From positions 197,569-261,568 of the forward strand of contig JAUVXV010000004.1 of assembly GCA_030603365.1 (NCBI GenBank): 64,000 nt of DNA, given 5' to 3'. Position 1 is the stretch's first letter; each line of letters starts with the position of its first letter. This DNA is from Candidatus Heimdallarchaeota archaeon. GTDB lineage: Archaea > Asgardarchaeota > Heimdallarchaeia > Heimdallarchaeales > Heimdallarchaeaceae. The position numbers were made by a program, and so were the translations under genes. The notes beneath the pieces are model-generated. The model ran no database searches. It was not told where the DNA came from and saw only the letters and a program-made list of their open reading frames with translations. This document shows, in pieces, positions 26,315-35,786 of the stretch.

Positions 26315-27304
26315 TCACTCTTCTTTCATTGGTTGAAAAATGGCTTGTAATATTCCAATACTCCATGAAATGTGCCCTTCGATAAACATGATAGGTAATA
26401 AAAAGATAAATTTCCATTGTTTAAATCTGTAAGCTTGAATCAAAGAAGTCAGTTTTATAGTTACTAAGTAAAGACCAAAATATGTTACTAATGCTGGCCA
26501 TATCCATAGACTAGCAAACAGTGCAAATACAAGAAAGATTCCTGTTATGAAGTAAAAAGTAGGTAATAAATGCCAAAGTTCTAGGCCTGTTTTATGCTCC
26601 TTAAAAAATTGTATCTTGCCTATAGCATATTTTCTTGACTTCGAGCGGAACGATCTGTGATTTTGCGGTCGTTGATGGTAAACAATGGCATCTGGTGTGA
26701 AATAAAGCTTAAAACCTTTTTTTAAGAGTTTGAAATTTATGTCAGTATCTTCAGCAGTTAATAATGCTTCATTAAATGGAAGAGCTTCTTTTAACACCTC
26801 TTTTCTATAAACTACGTTACATCCCGCTGCACTCTCGACAAATCTACCTTCTTTGTTAAATATACTCCTAGCTTGTTCAGACCACCCACCTCCTAGAAAA
26901 GTATTATAGATAGCTGTAACAGCTTTGCCAAACAAGCTCTCATTTGGGTATTCAATATTGGGACCAGTGATGCAAACAACGTTTTCCTCTTTCATCTCCT
27001 CTAAAGTAGAAACTAAAATTTCCAACCAATCTTCTTTTGCAATTACATCAGAATCTGTAAAAGCTATTATTTCCCCTTCAGCTATCTCAAGCGCAACATT
27101 ACAAGCAGCAGCCCTCGTTCCCCCTTCTTCATATACAATTTTACAATCAAACTCTTTTGCTATCTTAATAGTATCATCAATTGAATGACCATCAGCTATG
27201 ATTATTTCTGTTGGAGCTAAAGTTTGTTTCTTAATAGAATCTAAACAAGCTCTTAATGTAGGAGCGTTGTTATAGGTGGGGATTATAAGGGACACTGTGG
27301 TCAT
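26315..27304 (-). CDS. Glycosyltransferase family 2 with C-terminal membrane anchor
   Basis: 329 residues. The GT-A domain has IPTYNNAPTLRACLDSIKKQ, the metal site FTDSDVI and the catalytic-base region TAEDTDINFKLLKKGF. Two membrane segments follow at the C-terminus (FYFITGIFLVFALFASLWIW; VTYFGLYLVTIKLTSL) plus a shorter hydrophobic end. It probably moves a sugar onto a lipid carrier at the inner face of the membrane. It is upstream of the GT4 gene by 5 bases. Confidence 0.92.
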   Translation of the reverse strand: MTTVSLIIPTYNNAPTLRACLDSIKKQTLAPTEIIIADGHSIDDTIKIAKEFDCKIVYEEGGTRAAACNVALEIAEGEIIAFTDSDVIAKEDWLEILVSTLEEMKEENVVCITGPNIEYPNESLFGKAVTAIYNTFLGGGWSEQARSIFNKEGRFVESAAGCNVVYRKEVLKEALPFNEALLTAEDTDINFKLLKKGFKLYFTPDAIVYHQRPQNHRSFRSKSRKYAIGKIQFFKEHKTGLELWHLLPTFYFITGIFLVFALFASLWIWPALVTYFGLYLVTIKLTSLIQAYRFKQWKFIFLLPIMFIEGHISWSIGILQAIFQPMKEE

Positions 27305-27321
27305 GATTCCGGATCACTCTC

Positions 27322-27840
27322 TTATATCTTTAAACGTTCTTCCTTAAAGAAGTGTTTCTTTTTATACCCTTTAGAAATATGCATAGCTTCTTGATATTCA
27401 AAAATCTGATTTGGATTTTCCGAAAGCTTTGAGATTAGAAGTTTTTTAGCTTCTTTCTTAAGAGATTCAATACCCTTCTTTTCTGTTAACGGACAATACC
27501 ATACCAACCATTTAACTTCATATTCTCCTCTACTCACTTGTTTGATTTTAATGAATAAAGGAAATAACATGCAATCCAAAGGTCTGTCACTGTAAATGGC
27601 ACATACCCCATCATCTGATAGAAAAAAACAATCATCTGAGTCTTTTTGTTTTGCAACAACTAATGCTTTCTTTTGGTTTGTTTCTATAGTATTGTACCAA
27701 TTGCTTTCCTTATTCTTCTCACTTATCCTTTCAAAATCAATCTTGGTTAATGCGGGAGGAGTACTTCTGCAACATTTACTCTCACAATGTTTTGAACAAA
27801 TTTCAAGGCTATCAGAAGTTATTTTCATGTATTCCCCCAA
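27322..27840 (-). CDS. YkgJ-family cysteine cluster protein
   Basis: 172 residues. The N-terminal CSKHCESKCC and the later CFFLSDDGVCAIYSDRPLDC are the paired cysteine clusters of the YkgJ/UPF0153 family, thought to hold zinc or iron. Function is unknown. Its start overlaps the end of the PLP decarboxylase by 16 bases, so the two are translationally coupled. A protein of this family next to glycan genes has no evident explanation. Confidence 0.82.
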   Translation of the reverse strand: MGEYMKITSDSLEICSKHCESKCCRSTPPALTKIDFERISEKNKESNWYNTIETNQKKALVVAKQKDSDDCFFLSDDGVCAIYSDRPLDCMLFPLFIKIKQVSRGEYEVKWLVWYCPLTEKKGIESLKKEAKKLLISKLSENPNQIFEYQEAMHISKGYKKKHFFKEERLKI

Positions 27841-29099
27841 AAAGACTCTTTAACCATTTTCTCGATATCATCCGCAGGTTTGATCAATTCCATTTTCTTT
27901 TCTTGATTCAAAGCAAATACGGCAGGTCTTGGATATCCAAATTGCTCACTCATCGATATCGTGTATGCACCGCAATTCAAAACAACTAACAGATCTTCTT
28001 CATCTATCTCAAAGTCAACTGATTCATCAGTTAATACATCTACAGGAAGACACAAAGGGCCACCAACGTTTGTATATTGACCTTTGCCTTTATATCTCTC
28101 AGGAATTACTTTGTAATGAGTATATCTCATTGGAATAAGTGTATTTGCACCAATATCTGTAAAAGCCCACTTTCTTCCCCATGATTTTTTTGTTCTCAAA
28201 ACTTTTGTTATTGCAATAAAACTATCTTCTATCAGATATCTACCGGGTTCAAGAATTATCATTTTATCTTCAATATTATCGATTAAAGATGAGATTTGTT
28301 TACCTAATTTAGTGATTTGAAATCCGCTTTCATCTAAAGTAGACTTACTAGCCAAACCACCCCCAAGATTAAGGGTCTTAATTACAATACCTTGTTTCTT
28401 CTCTAAATCTTCAATGTATTTATTCAAAAAAACTAATAGTTCTTCATAAAATTCATGAGATGTTAGATTCGTACCTATGTGAGTATGAACACCTACAGGA
28501 TTAAGATTGACACTTTTCTTTGCATACTCAAATAATTTAATCCCTCTTGAGTAATCTATTCCAAGTTTGCTGTTTTTCTTAATCAACATCTTTTTTTCTG
28601 TTTTTTCATCTAATAAAGGATGAATGCGAATTGTTATTGGTTGAACTATCCCCTTCATTTTTGCTATTTTTTCAATTAGAACTAGTTCATTCATTGAATC
28701 GATATTAAGATATTCGATCTCATTATTAATCGCATATTCAAGTTCTTCTTTTGTCTTAGCAGGTCCATTAAAAATTATATCCTTGTTGGAAATTCCTGCT
28801 TCATGAGCCAATTTAAGCTCAAAGAGAGACATAACTTCTATTCCTAAACCTAATTGCTTTGCATTGTGTAAAATTCTACCCAGAAAGTTGGCCTTTATTG
28901 CATAAGATATAAACAAATTTGGTAAATTCTTCTTGAGATCTTTTTCTAACTCTAGAGCATTACTTCGAAATCTCTCCTCTAGATATACAAAAATTGGTGT
29001 TTTATTCTTTTCTAGAATTGAATCAACCATTTTGTTGTATATGTGAAGTTTATTGCTCTTGTACTCAAGATAAGGATAGTTTTTTACAGTATCTAACAT
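27825..29099 (-). CDS. Fold-type III PLP-dependent decarboxylase (LysA-like)
   Basis: 424 residues with the alanine-racemase/decarboxylase fold. The PLP lysine is in SYAIKANFLGRI. HIGTNLTSHEFY, NLGGGLASK and LEPGRYLIEDSF follow family order, and the C-terminus has NCGAYTISMSEQFGYPRPAVF. The substrate-binding cysteine motif, CESxD in true diaminopimelate decarboxylases, reads GPLCLPVDVL here, as in enzymes acting on other or carrier-bound amino acids. It is therefore probably not LysA. It heads the minus-strand operon and is divergent from bpsA. Confidence 0.85.
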   Translation of the reverse strand: MLDTVKNYPYLEYKSNKLHIYNKMVDSILEKNKTPIFVYLEERFRSNALELEKDLKKNLPNLFISYAIKANFLGRILHNAKQLGLGIEVMSLFELKLAHEAGISNKDIIFNGPAKTKEELEYAINNEIEYLNIDSMNELVLIEKIAKMKGIVQPITIRIHPLLDEKTEKKMLIKKNSKLGIDYSRGIKLFEYAKKSVNLNPVGVHTHIGTNLTSHEFYEELLVFLNKYIEDLEKKQGIVIKTLNLGGGLASKSTLDESGFQITKLGKQISSLIDNIEDKMIILEPGRYLIEDSFIAITKVLRTKKSWGRKWAFTDIGANTLIPMRYTHYKVIPERYKGKGQYTNVGGPLCLPVDVLTDESVDFEIDEEDLLVVLNCGAYTISMSEQFGYPRPAVFALNQEKKMELIKPADDIEKMVKESFWGNT

Positions 29100-29223
29100 A
29101 ACGCTCTTGCTCTTACAATATTCTTTACTTTAAAAAATATTATCACTATAAAACAAATATTAAGGTAAGTGAGTTATTTGTCAATATCCAGCATATTTTT
29201 GAATATATTATGAAACTTACTTT

Positions 29224-30384
29224 ATGGATAGAGATACAGTTTTTGCTTCATTCTCTGCAATCCAAAAGAATGTTGATTTAAAGGAAGGCATAAACGGATT
29301 AGTAAAACTTTTTGCAGCAATAGACAGATTCCCTTACTCTTCAACTCAAAAATTATCACAAGAAACTGGGTTTCCAATTCCTGTATGCGTTGCAATAAGA
29401 AATGAGATTGAGAAATTAGGGTGGTGTAAACGAGAAGATAAAGGAACTATAATGACCGCCCTAGGGAAAGAAGTTATTTCTTCTATATCTATCTTAAATG
29501 AGAATTTTTCTTGCCCAAACTGTACAAAACCAGGTTTATTGTTCCCACTTGAAGCATATAAGGAACAGTTATCCATTTTAGAAAAATACTCTGATTTGCG
29601 CGGAAAACCTAATACTGTAATTGACCAATCATTTGCTACATCAAAAACTAGTATTCTTCGAGTTCTTACTATGGGGAATAACTATGATTTGTTCTATGGT
29701 AATTATGCGCTTATTGGAGATAGTGATTTAACCTGTATATCATTAACTCTTTTCCTTCATCCTTCCTCCCGAATTGTTGTTTTTGATATTGATCCTAAAT
29801 TAAGAGAAATTATCAATTTAGTAAATAAAGAACTAAACTGTAAAATTGAATTTGTTGAACATGATCTTAGAAAGAACATCCCAGAAGAATTTCAAAATAA
29901 ATTTGATTGCTTTTTAACAGACCCACCCTATACTGTAGATGGGGTGAAACTATTTGTCTCTCGTGGTATTCAAATGCTTTCAAGTAAAAGAAATGGCACA
30001 TTCTATTTGTCGTTTGGAACAAAACCTCCAGATGATTTGTTGGCAATTCAAAAGGACTTAACTGATATGGGTTGTTTACTTACAGATATTTTACCCCGTT
30101 TCAATGAGTATATAGGGGCTCAAAAATTAGGCGGTGTTTCAACTTTCTATAGATTTCATGTGAGTTCTTCAGCTCAACCTCTAATTCTTGGCAACTATGA
30201 AGGACGATTATATACAGGTGATATGAATCCTTTAGTCAGAACATACATTTGTACAAAATGTAAAAGAGAATTTCTTGTTGGAAAAAATCAAGATTTCATA
30301 ACTATTGAATTGCTTAAGGAACATGGCTGTTCTCATTGTGATAATAATAAATTCCAAAAGATACGAGAGAAAAAGATGGAATGA
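29224..30384 (+). CDS. bpsA: N4-bis(aminopropyl)spermidine synthase (branched polyamine synthase)
   Basis: 386 residues. A winged-helix-like N-terminal domain (residues 20-85) and a CPNCTKPG zinc knuckle precede the catalytic core, with VIDQSFATSKTSILR, ALIGDSDLTCIS and LTDPPYTVDGVKLFVSRG, the signature of BpsA (DUF43). The enzyme adds aminopropyl groups to spermidine to give branched polyamines, known from thermophiles. After the core there is an extra tail with two CxxC pairs (YICTKCKREF, GCSHCDNN), which looks like a second zinc ribbon. It is divergent from the PLP decarboxylase. Confidence 0.9.
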   Translation: MDRDTVFASFSAIQKNVDLKEGINGLVKLFAAIDRFPYSSTQKLSQETGFPIPVCVAIRNEIEKLGWCKREDKGTIMTALGKEVISSISILNENFSCPNCTKPGLLFPLEAYKEQLSILEKYSDLRGKPNTVIDQSFATSKTSILRVLTMGNNYDLFYGNYALIGDSDLTCISLTLFLHPSSRIVVFDIDPKLREIINLVNKELNCKIEFVEHDLRKNIPEEFQNKFDCFLTDPPYTVDGVKLFVSRGIQMLSSKRNGTFYLSFGTKPPDDLLAIQKDLTDMGCLLTDILPRFNEYIGAQKLGGVSTFYRFHVSSSAQPLILGNYEGRLYTGDMNPLVRTYICTKCKREFLVGKNQDFITIELLKEHGCSHCDNNKFQKIREKKME

Positions 30385-30465
30385 TTTTAAAACTGGAAAT
30401 AATAATAAAAAGTAACTTGAACCTGAAAACGCCATAAAAGTTTATTTAGAATAATATAGTTAGGT

Positions 30466-32187
30466 GTGAATGTGGCTAAGAAATCCTTATTTGTTCCTAC
30501 TTTGATCATTGGGAAAATTCTACTCATTTTCCTTATACTCTATTTTAATCTAGGAATGTTTGGGTTTGATTCATACATTCATTTACAGTATATTGACGCA
30601 ATAATAGAAAATAAACACATATTTGAGTTCTCAATTTCTCCTTCATATTATGATTTTGCAGGTTTTCATATTCTTGCTTCTGGTATATCATTAATGACAG
30701 GTATAAGTTCAGAGATTCTTTATGAATTCATTAGTATAATAATTCCAATTCTTATATTTGATTTAACTATTGTAGCTTTCATACGTCATACTGAAAAGAA
30801 AAAAAAAGGTTACATTCCTAATAATATGAAATCCCAATATCTAGCTCTTATCCTTCTATTTCCAGCATTAATTGGGATTCAAATGTTTTTGGGGCGTCCT
30901 AATTCTTTAGGGATTAGCTTATTCAGTTTATGTTTGTTTCTGTATCTTTGCAAAACTGAAAGTTTCAGAGCTCAAATTGTAGCAAGCATTCTTGCAGTAG
31001 TTACAGTTCAAATTCATCATTTATCGGCTTTGTTTCTAGTTCCAATTATAATATTTGTAAGTTTATTCCTGATAAAAGATTTCAAATCAATAGTCTCCCT
31101 AACATATGCAATTCCTGTAGTTTTGATCATTGATACAATTTTAAAATCCCGTGAGTTTGAAAAAGTTAACTATTTCTTATCTCTTAATCCAGCTTATGAA
31201 AACATTTTCAACACTTTCATAAAAAATAAATTCATTTTCTTCTTTCTTTGGATGTCCTTCATCTTTGTTTCATACTTCTCACGGGTACACTTTAGAGATT
31301 ACATTACCAGAAAATATCGTAATTTAGTGAATAAATTTGAGCAAAATAAACATTATAGGGGATTTAGTAAGGTTTCAACAAAGATCAACTTAAACAGAAT
31401 TGCTTATCTTGGCATAATTGGGATTTTGATACTTGTTGAAATAATTGGTCTTTTTTCATATTCCACAAGTTTATCATCATGGTATATTTCTGTTGAATTA
31501 GTACTCCTTTTCATTCTAAGTGGACTTGCACTAATCTCAAGAAATACAGTTAAAATCTCCCTATTCATACTAGGTTTCTTCTTCTATGGAATGACTGTTG
31601 TTTTCTCGCTACTATTTTCTAGCGAACCAGAACTTTCTTGGGTTGCTCCTAGAACTTTTATATTTACTGTTATCTTTATCTCGCTATTGGCTTATCTAGT
31701 GATATCTGATTGGTTACCAAAACTTAGGAAATATTGGAAGATAATCTTTCTTTCCATTCTTGTTTTCAATTCTTATCTGAGTTTTGCTTATATAGGAAGC
31801 CAATATCTTCCTAATTACAATCTTACCAATAATTACCAGAATCTCACAATCGCAAAAACTATGGAATCATTAATAGATTTTAATGTTTCAACTTCCAGCA
31901 TACCTTTTTCTATATCCAAATTCATCAATGGAATCAATATATACACATTACCCATTATCTTAAGTTCAAGATTTACTATAGACGAAAATGCTTACCATCT
32001 TGTACACACGGGTTTCAAATACATCGTAATTGGAACTACTATGGATCAATGGTTGGGTTTGCCTTATCACTTAACTCAAGATGAGCTGACCTATCTTCTA
32101 AACATTTACTATTTTAATGACTTGTCATTTCATGTTGTGATAAGCAATGGTAATAGTTATTTGCTTTACAATCTGTGGTGGATCTGA
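30466..32187 (+). CDS. GT-C-like polytopic glycosyltransferase
   Basis: 573 residues starting at GTG. It has about 12 membrane segments. After the first comes an outside loop with GMFGFDSYIHLQYIDAI and SPSYYDFAGFHILASGISL, resembling the acidic/His loop of GT-C enzymes that use lipid-phosphate sugars. The last 150 residues form a soluble outside domain. No known subfamily was recognised; it is not STT3/AglB (no WWDYG-like motif seen). The TGATG overlap with the next gene couples it to a GT4 enzyme. Confidence 0.65.
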   Translation: MNVAKKSLFVPTLIIGKILLIFLILYFNLGMFGFDSYIHLQYIDAIIENKHIFEFSISPSYYDFAGFHILASGISLMTGISSEILYEFISIIIPILIFDLTIVAFIRHTEKKKKGYIPNNMKSQYLALILLFPALIGIQMFLGRPNSLGISLFSLCLFLYLCKTESFRAQIVASILAVVTVQIHHLSALFLVPIIIFVSLFLIKDFKSIVSLTYAIPVVLIIDTILKSREFEKVNYFLSLNPAYENIFNTFIKNKFIFFFLWMSFIFVSYFSRVHFRDYITRKYRNLVNKFEQNKHYRGFSKVSTKINLNRIAYLGIIGILILVEIIGLFSYSTSLSSWYISVELVLLFILSGLALISRNTVKISLFILGFFFYGMTVVFSLLFSSEPELSWVAPRTFIFTVIFISLLAYLVISDWLPKLRKYWKIIFLSILVFNSYLSFAYIGSQYLPNYNLTNNYQNLTIAKTMESLIDFNVSTSSIPFSISKFINGINIYTLPIILSSRFTIDENAYHLVHTGFKYIVIGTTMDQWLGLPYHLTQDELTYLLNIYYFNDLSFHVVISNGNSYLLYNLWWI

Positions 32188-33332
32188 TGCAATCTCTCAA
32201 TATAGTACAAGTTACGCCTTTCTTTGAATCGCAAAGTTATGGGGGGACTGAGAGATATGTAAGTCATTTATCGCGAGAATTGGTTAAGCGTGGTCACCAT
32301 CTCGATATCTTTACCACAAAGAATAGAACTGACATTCCATACCAGAGTTATTATGAAAATATGACTATTCATAGATTTTACAGCCCTTGGAACGTATTTG
32401 GAATTAATCCTGCATGTTTTATGCTTCATAAGATGCTTCAACTAAAGGAAGTGGATGTATTTCATGTTCATTCATATATCTACTTTACAACAATTCAAGC
32501 AGCATTAACTAAATTTCTCAGACGTATTCCAATGCTTTTACATGTTCATGGTGGTGTTGGGAGACCTCCTTATAAAACGGGTTTTCTTAAAGAATTTGCT
32601 AAGTTATTTTTTGATTATACTCTTGGACGTTTTGTAATTTCACAAGCTGATGCGATAGCTTCTGTGAGTAATTATGATGCTGGTTTACTCAAAGAAATTG
32701 TGCATTCTAATCCAGAAAGAATTACAATAATCAATAACGCAATAGACCCACAATTATTCAAAGAAATTGATCCAATTTTCTCAAAAGAGTGTATAATATC
32801 ATATGTTGGTGATTTAGAACCATGGAAAGGCATCCCATATTATGCTAGGGTTGTTCAAAGTCTCCTAAAACTTACAGATAAAGCTACTTTCTGGTTTGTA
32901 GGATACGGATCACTCTATGACTCATTGAAAGCAAAATTCGAAAATGAAAAACGAGTTAAGCTATTCGGTGCAGTTGAGCATTCACAAGTTCCAGATATCT
33001 TATCTCAAACCAATATACTTGTACAACCAAGTTTTTGGGAGGGTTCTCCTACTACTATTATTGAAGCAATGTCAATGGGTATTCCAGTTATTGGAGCTAG
33101 AATAGGTGATATTCCACGTTTGTTGGAGGATGGTAGAAGTGGGTTGTTGTTCAAAGCTGGGGATGAAAAAACTCTTGGGAAGTTAATTCTCGAAGCTATA
33201 GAAGATTATGATACTATAGCTAAAACTGCAAAGAAAGCTAGAACAAGAATACGAGAAGAGTTTTCTTTTGAAAGAATCACAGATAAAATTGAGCAATTGT
33301 ACTTTGAACTAGCTTCAGACAAGAATGGTTGA
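32187..33332 (+). CDS. Glycosyltransferase family 4 (GT-B)
   Basis: 381 residues from the ATG at 32187, which shares its A with the upstream TGA; the track begins at a GTG 12 bases earlier. The N-terminal SYGGTERYVSHLSRELVKRGHHLDIFT and the C-terminal INNAIDPQLFKE, YVGDLEPWKGIPYYA and PSFWEGSPTTIIEAMSMGIPVIGA mark a retaining GT4. It is paired with the GT-C-like protein, which suggests the two act on the same glycan on opposite sides of the membrane. Confidence 0.92.
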   Translation: MQSLNIVQVTPFFESQSYGGTERYVSHLSRELVKRGHHLDIFTTKNRTDIPYQSYYENMTIHRFYSPWNVFGINPACFMLHKMLQLKEVDVFHVHSYIYFTTIQAALTKFLRRIPMLLHVHGGVGRPPYKTGFLKEFAKLFFDYTLGRFVISQADAIASVSNYDAGLLKEIVHSNPERITIINNAIDPQLFKEIDPIFSKECIISYVGDLEPWKGIPYYARVVQSLLKLTDKATFWFVGYGSLYDSLKAKFENEKRVKLFGAVEHSQVPDILSQTNILVQPSFWEGSPTTIIEAMSMGIPVIGARIGDIPRLLEDGRSGLLFKAGDEKTLGKLILEAIEDYDTIAKTAKKARTRIREEFSFERITDKIEQLYFELASDKNG

Positions 33333-33578
33333 AAATAGAATCAATTAAGTTTTTAAATAATGAATAGGGGAGTTCTAGTGATGGTAAAGTGTTTTCGAGG
33401 GATCAAGAAATGGACTCCCATAAAGAGATTTGAACTCTTTTTATTGAATTTGATTAATGTGAAGTTTAAACCACCTTCAAATCCGGATTCTTTCCAAAAG
33501 ACACAAAAACCCTTAGTTTTTCTGAAGTCTACAGAAGAGAATCGGTGTACCTCAATAATATTTACTAGGTGATTAATA
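33333..33578 (+). other. metG leader: TATA-like site, hairpins, doubtful small ORF
   Basis: A stretch without a firm gene. TTTTAAATAA at 33351-33360 looks like a TATA box. Downstream, GGGAGT pairs with ACTCCC about 40 bases later, and next to it is AAAGAG-ATTTGAA-CTCTTT (33423-33441). A small ORF with SD GGGGAG could begin at ATG 33381 (63 codons, basic, no family), so this could be a structured leader or a small gene. An AGGTGA site precedes the metG ATG. Confidence 0.3.
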
Positions 33579-35630
33579 ATGTCTGAAGAAAAATGGGTAA
33601 TAACGGCTGCTTGGCCATACGTAAATAACGTTCCACATTTGGGAACCTTTTCCCAATTACTCTGGGGCGATGTAATTACTCGTTATCATAAATTAAGGAA
33701 ACATGATGTAGTCTATGTTAGTGGTTCTGATGCTCATGGAACCCCAATAGTGGTAGCTGCGGAATCTGAAGGTCTTACTCCTAAAGAACTTGCATTCAAA
33801 TACCACAACCAAGTTCTCCATCTTTTGAATGAGTGGAACATTGAATTTGATAAATACACAGTTACACATAATCCAACCCACATATCATTTGTTCAAAACT
33901 TTCATAAGAAAATCCATGAAAATGGATATTTTAATCTAAGAGAAACAGAACAGTTCTATTGTGAACACGATAATAGATTCCTTCCAGATAGGTTTGTGGA
34001 AGGAAGATGTCCAAAATGTGGTTTTGAAGGAGCAAGAGGGGATCAATGTACTAATCCAGAATGTGAAGTAATTCTAAAACCTACAGAATTAATCAATCCT
34101 TATTGTATAACTTGTAAAAGAGAACCATCACTTAGGAAGACTAGTCATTGGTATTTTGATCTTCCAGCATTTACAGAAGAGTTACAAAAATTTCTTTCTG
34201 AAAATAAACATATTCCTCCATTCGCAAAACAAAAACTTCTGAGTATGATTGATGAAGGATTAAAAGAACGACCAATATCCAGAGATATGACTTGGGGTAT
34301 TTCAATAGATCCAATTTTCGGTGAGGAATTTGCAAATAAGGTTCTTTATGTTTGGTTTGAAAATGTTCTTGGTTATATTAGCACTGTCAAATTACTTGCA
34401 GATGAACAAGGAAAACCTGAAAGATTTGAAGAATTTTGGTTTGATAAAAATACAAAAACTGTTTTCTGTATTGGAAAAGATAATATCATCTTCCATGCTC
34501 TGCTTTTTCCAGCAATGCTTTTAGCAACAAAAGATCCTTATCCTTTACCTTATGCTGTAGCAACTACGAATTTCATAAATTTCAAAGAAGGACCTTTTTC
34601 AAAATCGCAAGGTATAGGTATCTGGTGTGATGAAGCTATTGAAATACTTCCTGCTGATTATTGGAGATATTACTTAAGTGTAAATCGGGCAGAGCTCAAA
34701 GATTTCTACTTTGATTGGGACGTCTTTGCTTCAAATGTCAATGTTGATCTAAATGATGTTACTGGGAATTTCATTCACCGAACGATTACTTTCATTAATC
34801 AACATTTTGAAGGGAAAATACCTGAGAGAGGTGATTTACTCGAAGAAGAAAAACTATTGATTAAGAACATCAAAAATAGCCTTCTCGAATACATTGAAGC
34901 CATGGATAATTTCAAGATTAAAGATGCAACAAATATAGCCATAAATATTGCTCGTTTAGGTAATCAATATTTCTCCTCAACAGAACCCTGGCATCTAATC
35001 AAAAATAACAAGGAAAAAACAGCTACAGTTCTTAATATTTCAGCAAAAATAGCAGAAATAATATCGGTTCTACTTTGGCCAATAATTCCAGAAACATCAG
35101 AAAAAATCTGGACAGCTTTAGGATTTAATGGCAGTCCTACAAATAAAGGAATTGACCAAATAGATTTGGAAGAATTGAATGTAGGACAAAAAATTGAGAA
35201 AATTAAGCCAGTTTTCTATAAGATTAAAGCTGACGATACTCGAAAGAAACTAGAAGAGATAAGAGCTAAAACAAAGAAGAAAAAACAAAAAAGTGATACA
35301 AAAATGGACAGGATAAGTTTCGATGAATTCAAAAAGATTAACCTCAAAGTTGCGACTGTATTAGAGGCAGAATCAATTGAAAAAAGCAAGAATCTAATAA
35401 GACTTCAGATTGATTTAGGTGATGAGAAACGTCAAATTCTTGCTGGTATAAAGAAATACTACAAACCTGAAGATTTAGTTGGTAGACAAATAATTGTTGT
35501 TGTAAATTTAGTACCTGCTACTTTAATGGGTGAAAAATCTGATGGAATGCTTCTAGCAGCTGATATTAATGGGGAACCAATTTTACTAGATGTTGACAAA
35601 GAAGTTCCACCTGGAACAGGTATACAATAG
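33579..35630 (+). CDS. metG: Methionyl-tRNA synthetase with C-terminal tRNA-binding domain
   Basis: 683 residues. The class I core has NVPHLGTF (HIGH motif) and GPFSKSQGIGI (KMSKS variant). The zinc insertion is CPKCGFEGARGDQC and CTNPEC...CITC. An anticodon-binding helical domain follows, then a Lys-rich linker (RAKTKKKKQKSD). The C-terminus is a complete EMAP/Arc1-like tRNA-binding domain (FKKINLKVATVLEAESIEKSK ending in VPPGTGIQ). In many archaea that domain is a separate protein, so the fused form is worth noting. Confidence 0.96.
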   Translation: MSEEKWVITAAWPYVNNVPHLGTFSQLLWGDVITRYHKLRKHDVVYVSGSDAHGTPIVVAAESEGLTPKELAFKYHNQVLHLLNEWNIEFDKYTVTHNPTHISFVQNFHKKIHENGYFNLRETEQFYCEHDNRFLPDRFVEGRCPKCGFEGARGDQCTNPECEVILKPTELINPYCITCKREPSLRKTSHWYFDLPAFTEELQKFLSENKHIPPFAKQKLLSMIDEGLKERPISRDMTWGISIDPIFGEEFANKVLYVWFENVLGYISTVKLLADEQGKPERFEEFWFDKNTKTVFCIGKDNIIFHALLFPAMLLATKDPYPLPYAVATTNFINFKEGPFSKSQGIGIWCDEAIEILPADYWRYYLSVNRAELKDFYFDWDVFASNVNVDLNDVTGNFIHRTITFINQHFEGKIPERGDLLEEEKLLIKNIKNSLLEYIEAMDNFKIKDATNIAINIARLGNQYFSSTEPWHLIKNNKEKTATVLNISAKIAEIISVLLWPIIPETSEKIWTALGFNGSPTNKGIDQIDLEELNVGQKIEKIKPVFYKIKADDTRKKLEEIRAKTKKKKQKSDTKMDRISFDEFKKINLKVATVLEAESIEKSKNLIRLQIDLGDEKRQILAGIKKYYKPEDLVGRQIIVVVNLVPATLMGEKSDGMLLAADINGEPILLDVDKEVPPGTGIQ

Positions 35631-35684
35631 AAATAAAATTCAAGGTAATTTTGTAATATCTCTAAAACAATGACTTGTGCCAGT

Positions 35685-35720
35685 TATGGGATTTTTAAAC
35701 CCCTTCTCTTCCGTTTTTTT
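35685..35720 (+). terminator. Likely terminator region after metG
   Basis: GGGATTTTTAAACCCC could form a short G/C-closed hairpin and is followed by TTCTCTTCCG and a run of seven T (35714-35720). T-runs end archaeal transcripts. It lies about 55-90 bases past the metG stop, with no gene until the next promoter at 35787. Confidence 0.35.
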
Positions 35721-35786
35721 CTCACAAACACTATACCAGAAAAACACATGAAAATAGAGAAGTATATTTCCCTAATATTACATCTC

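Noticed and set aside
27825-29099. Calling the PLP enzyme diaminopimelate decarboxylase (lysA)
   Set aside because: The CESxD substrate motif is changed to CLPVD, and no lysine pathway genes are nearby.
30466-32187. STT3/AglB oligosaccharyltransferase
   Set aside because: The polytopic protein lacks a WWDYG-like motif and the DxD pattern of STT3; GT-C-like is as far as the sequence supports.
33420-33445. A T-arm-like sequence on the minus strand (AAGAG-TTCAAAT-CTCTT followed by TATGGGA)
   Set aside because: No matching 5' acceptor strand (TCCCATA) lies within reach, with or without an intron, and no D-arm or anticodon arm can be drawn. It is probably a chance hairpin.
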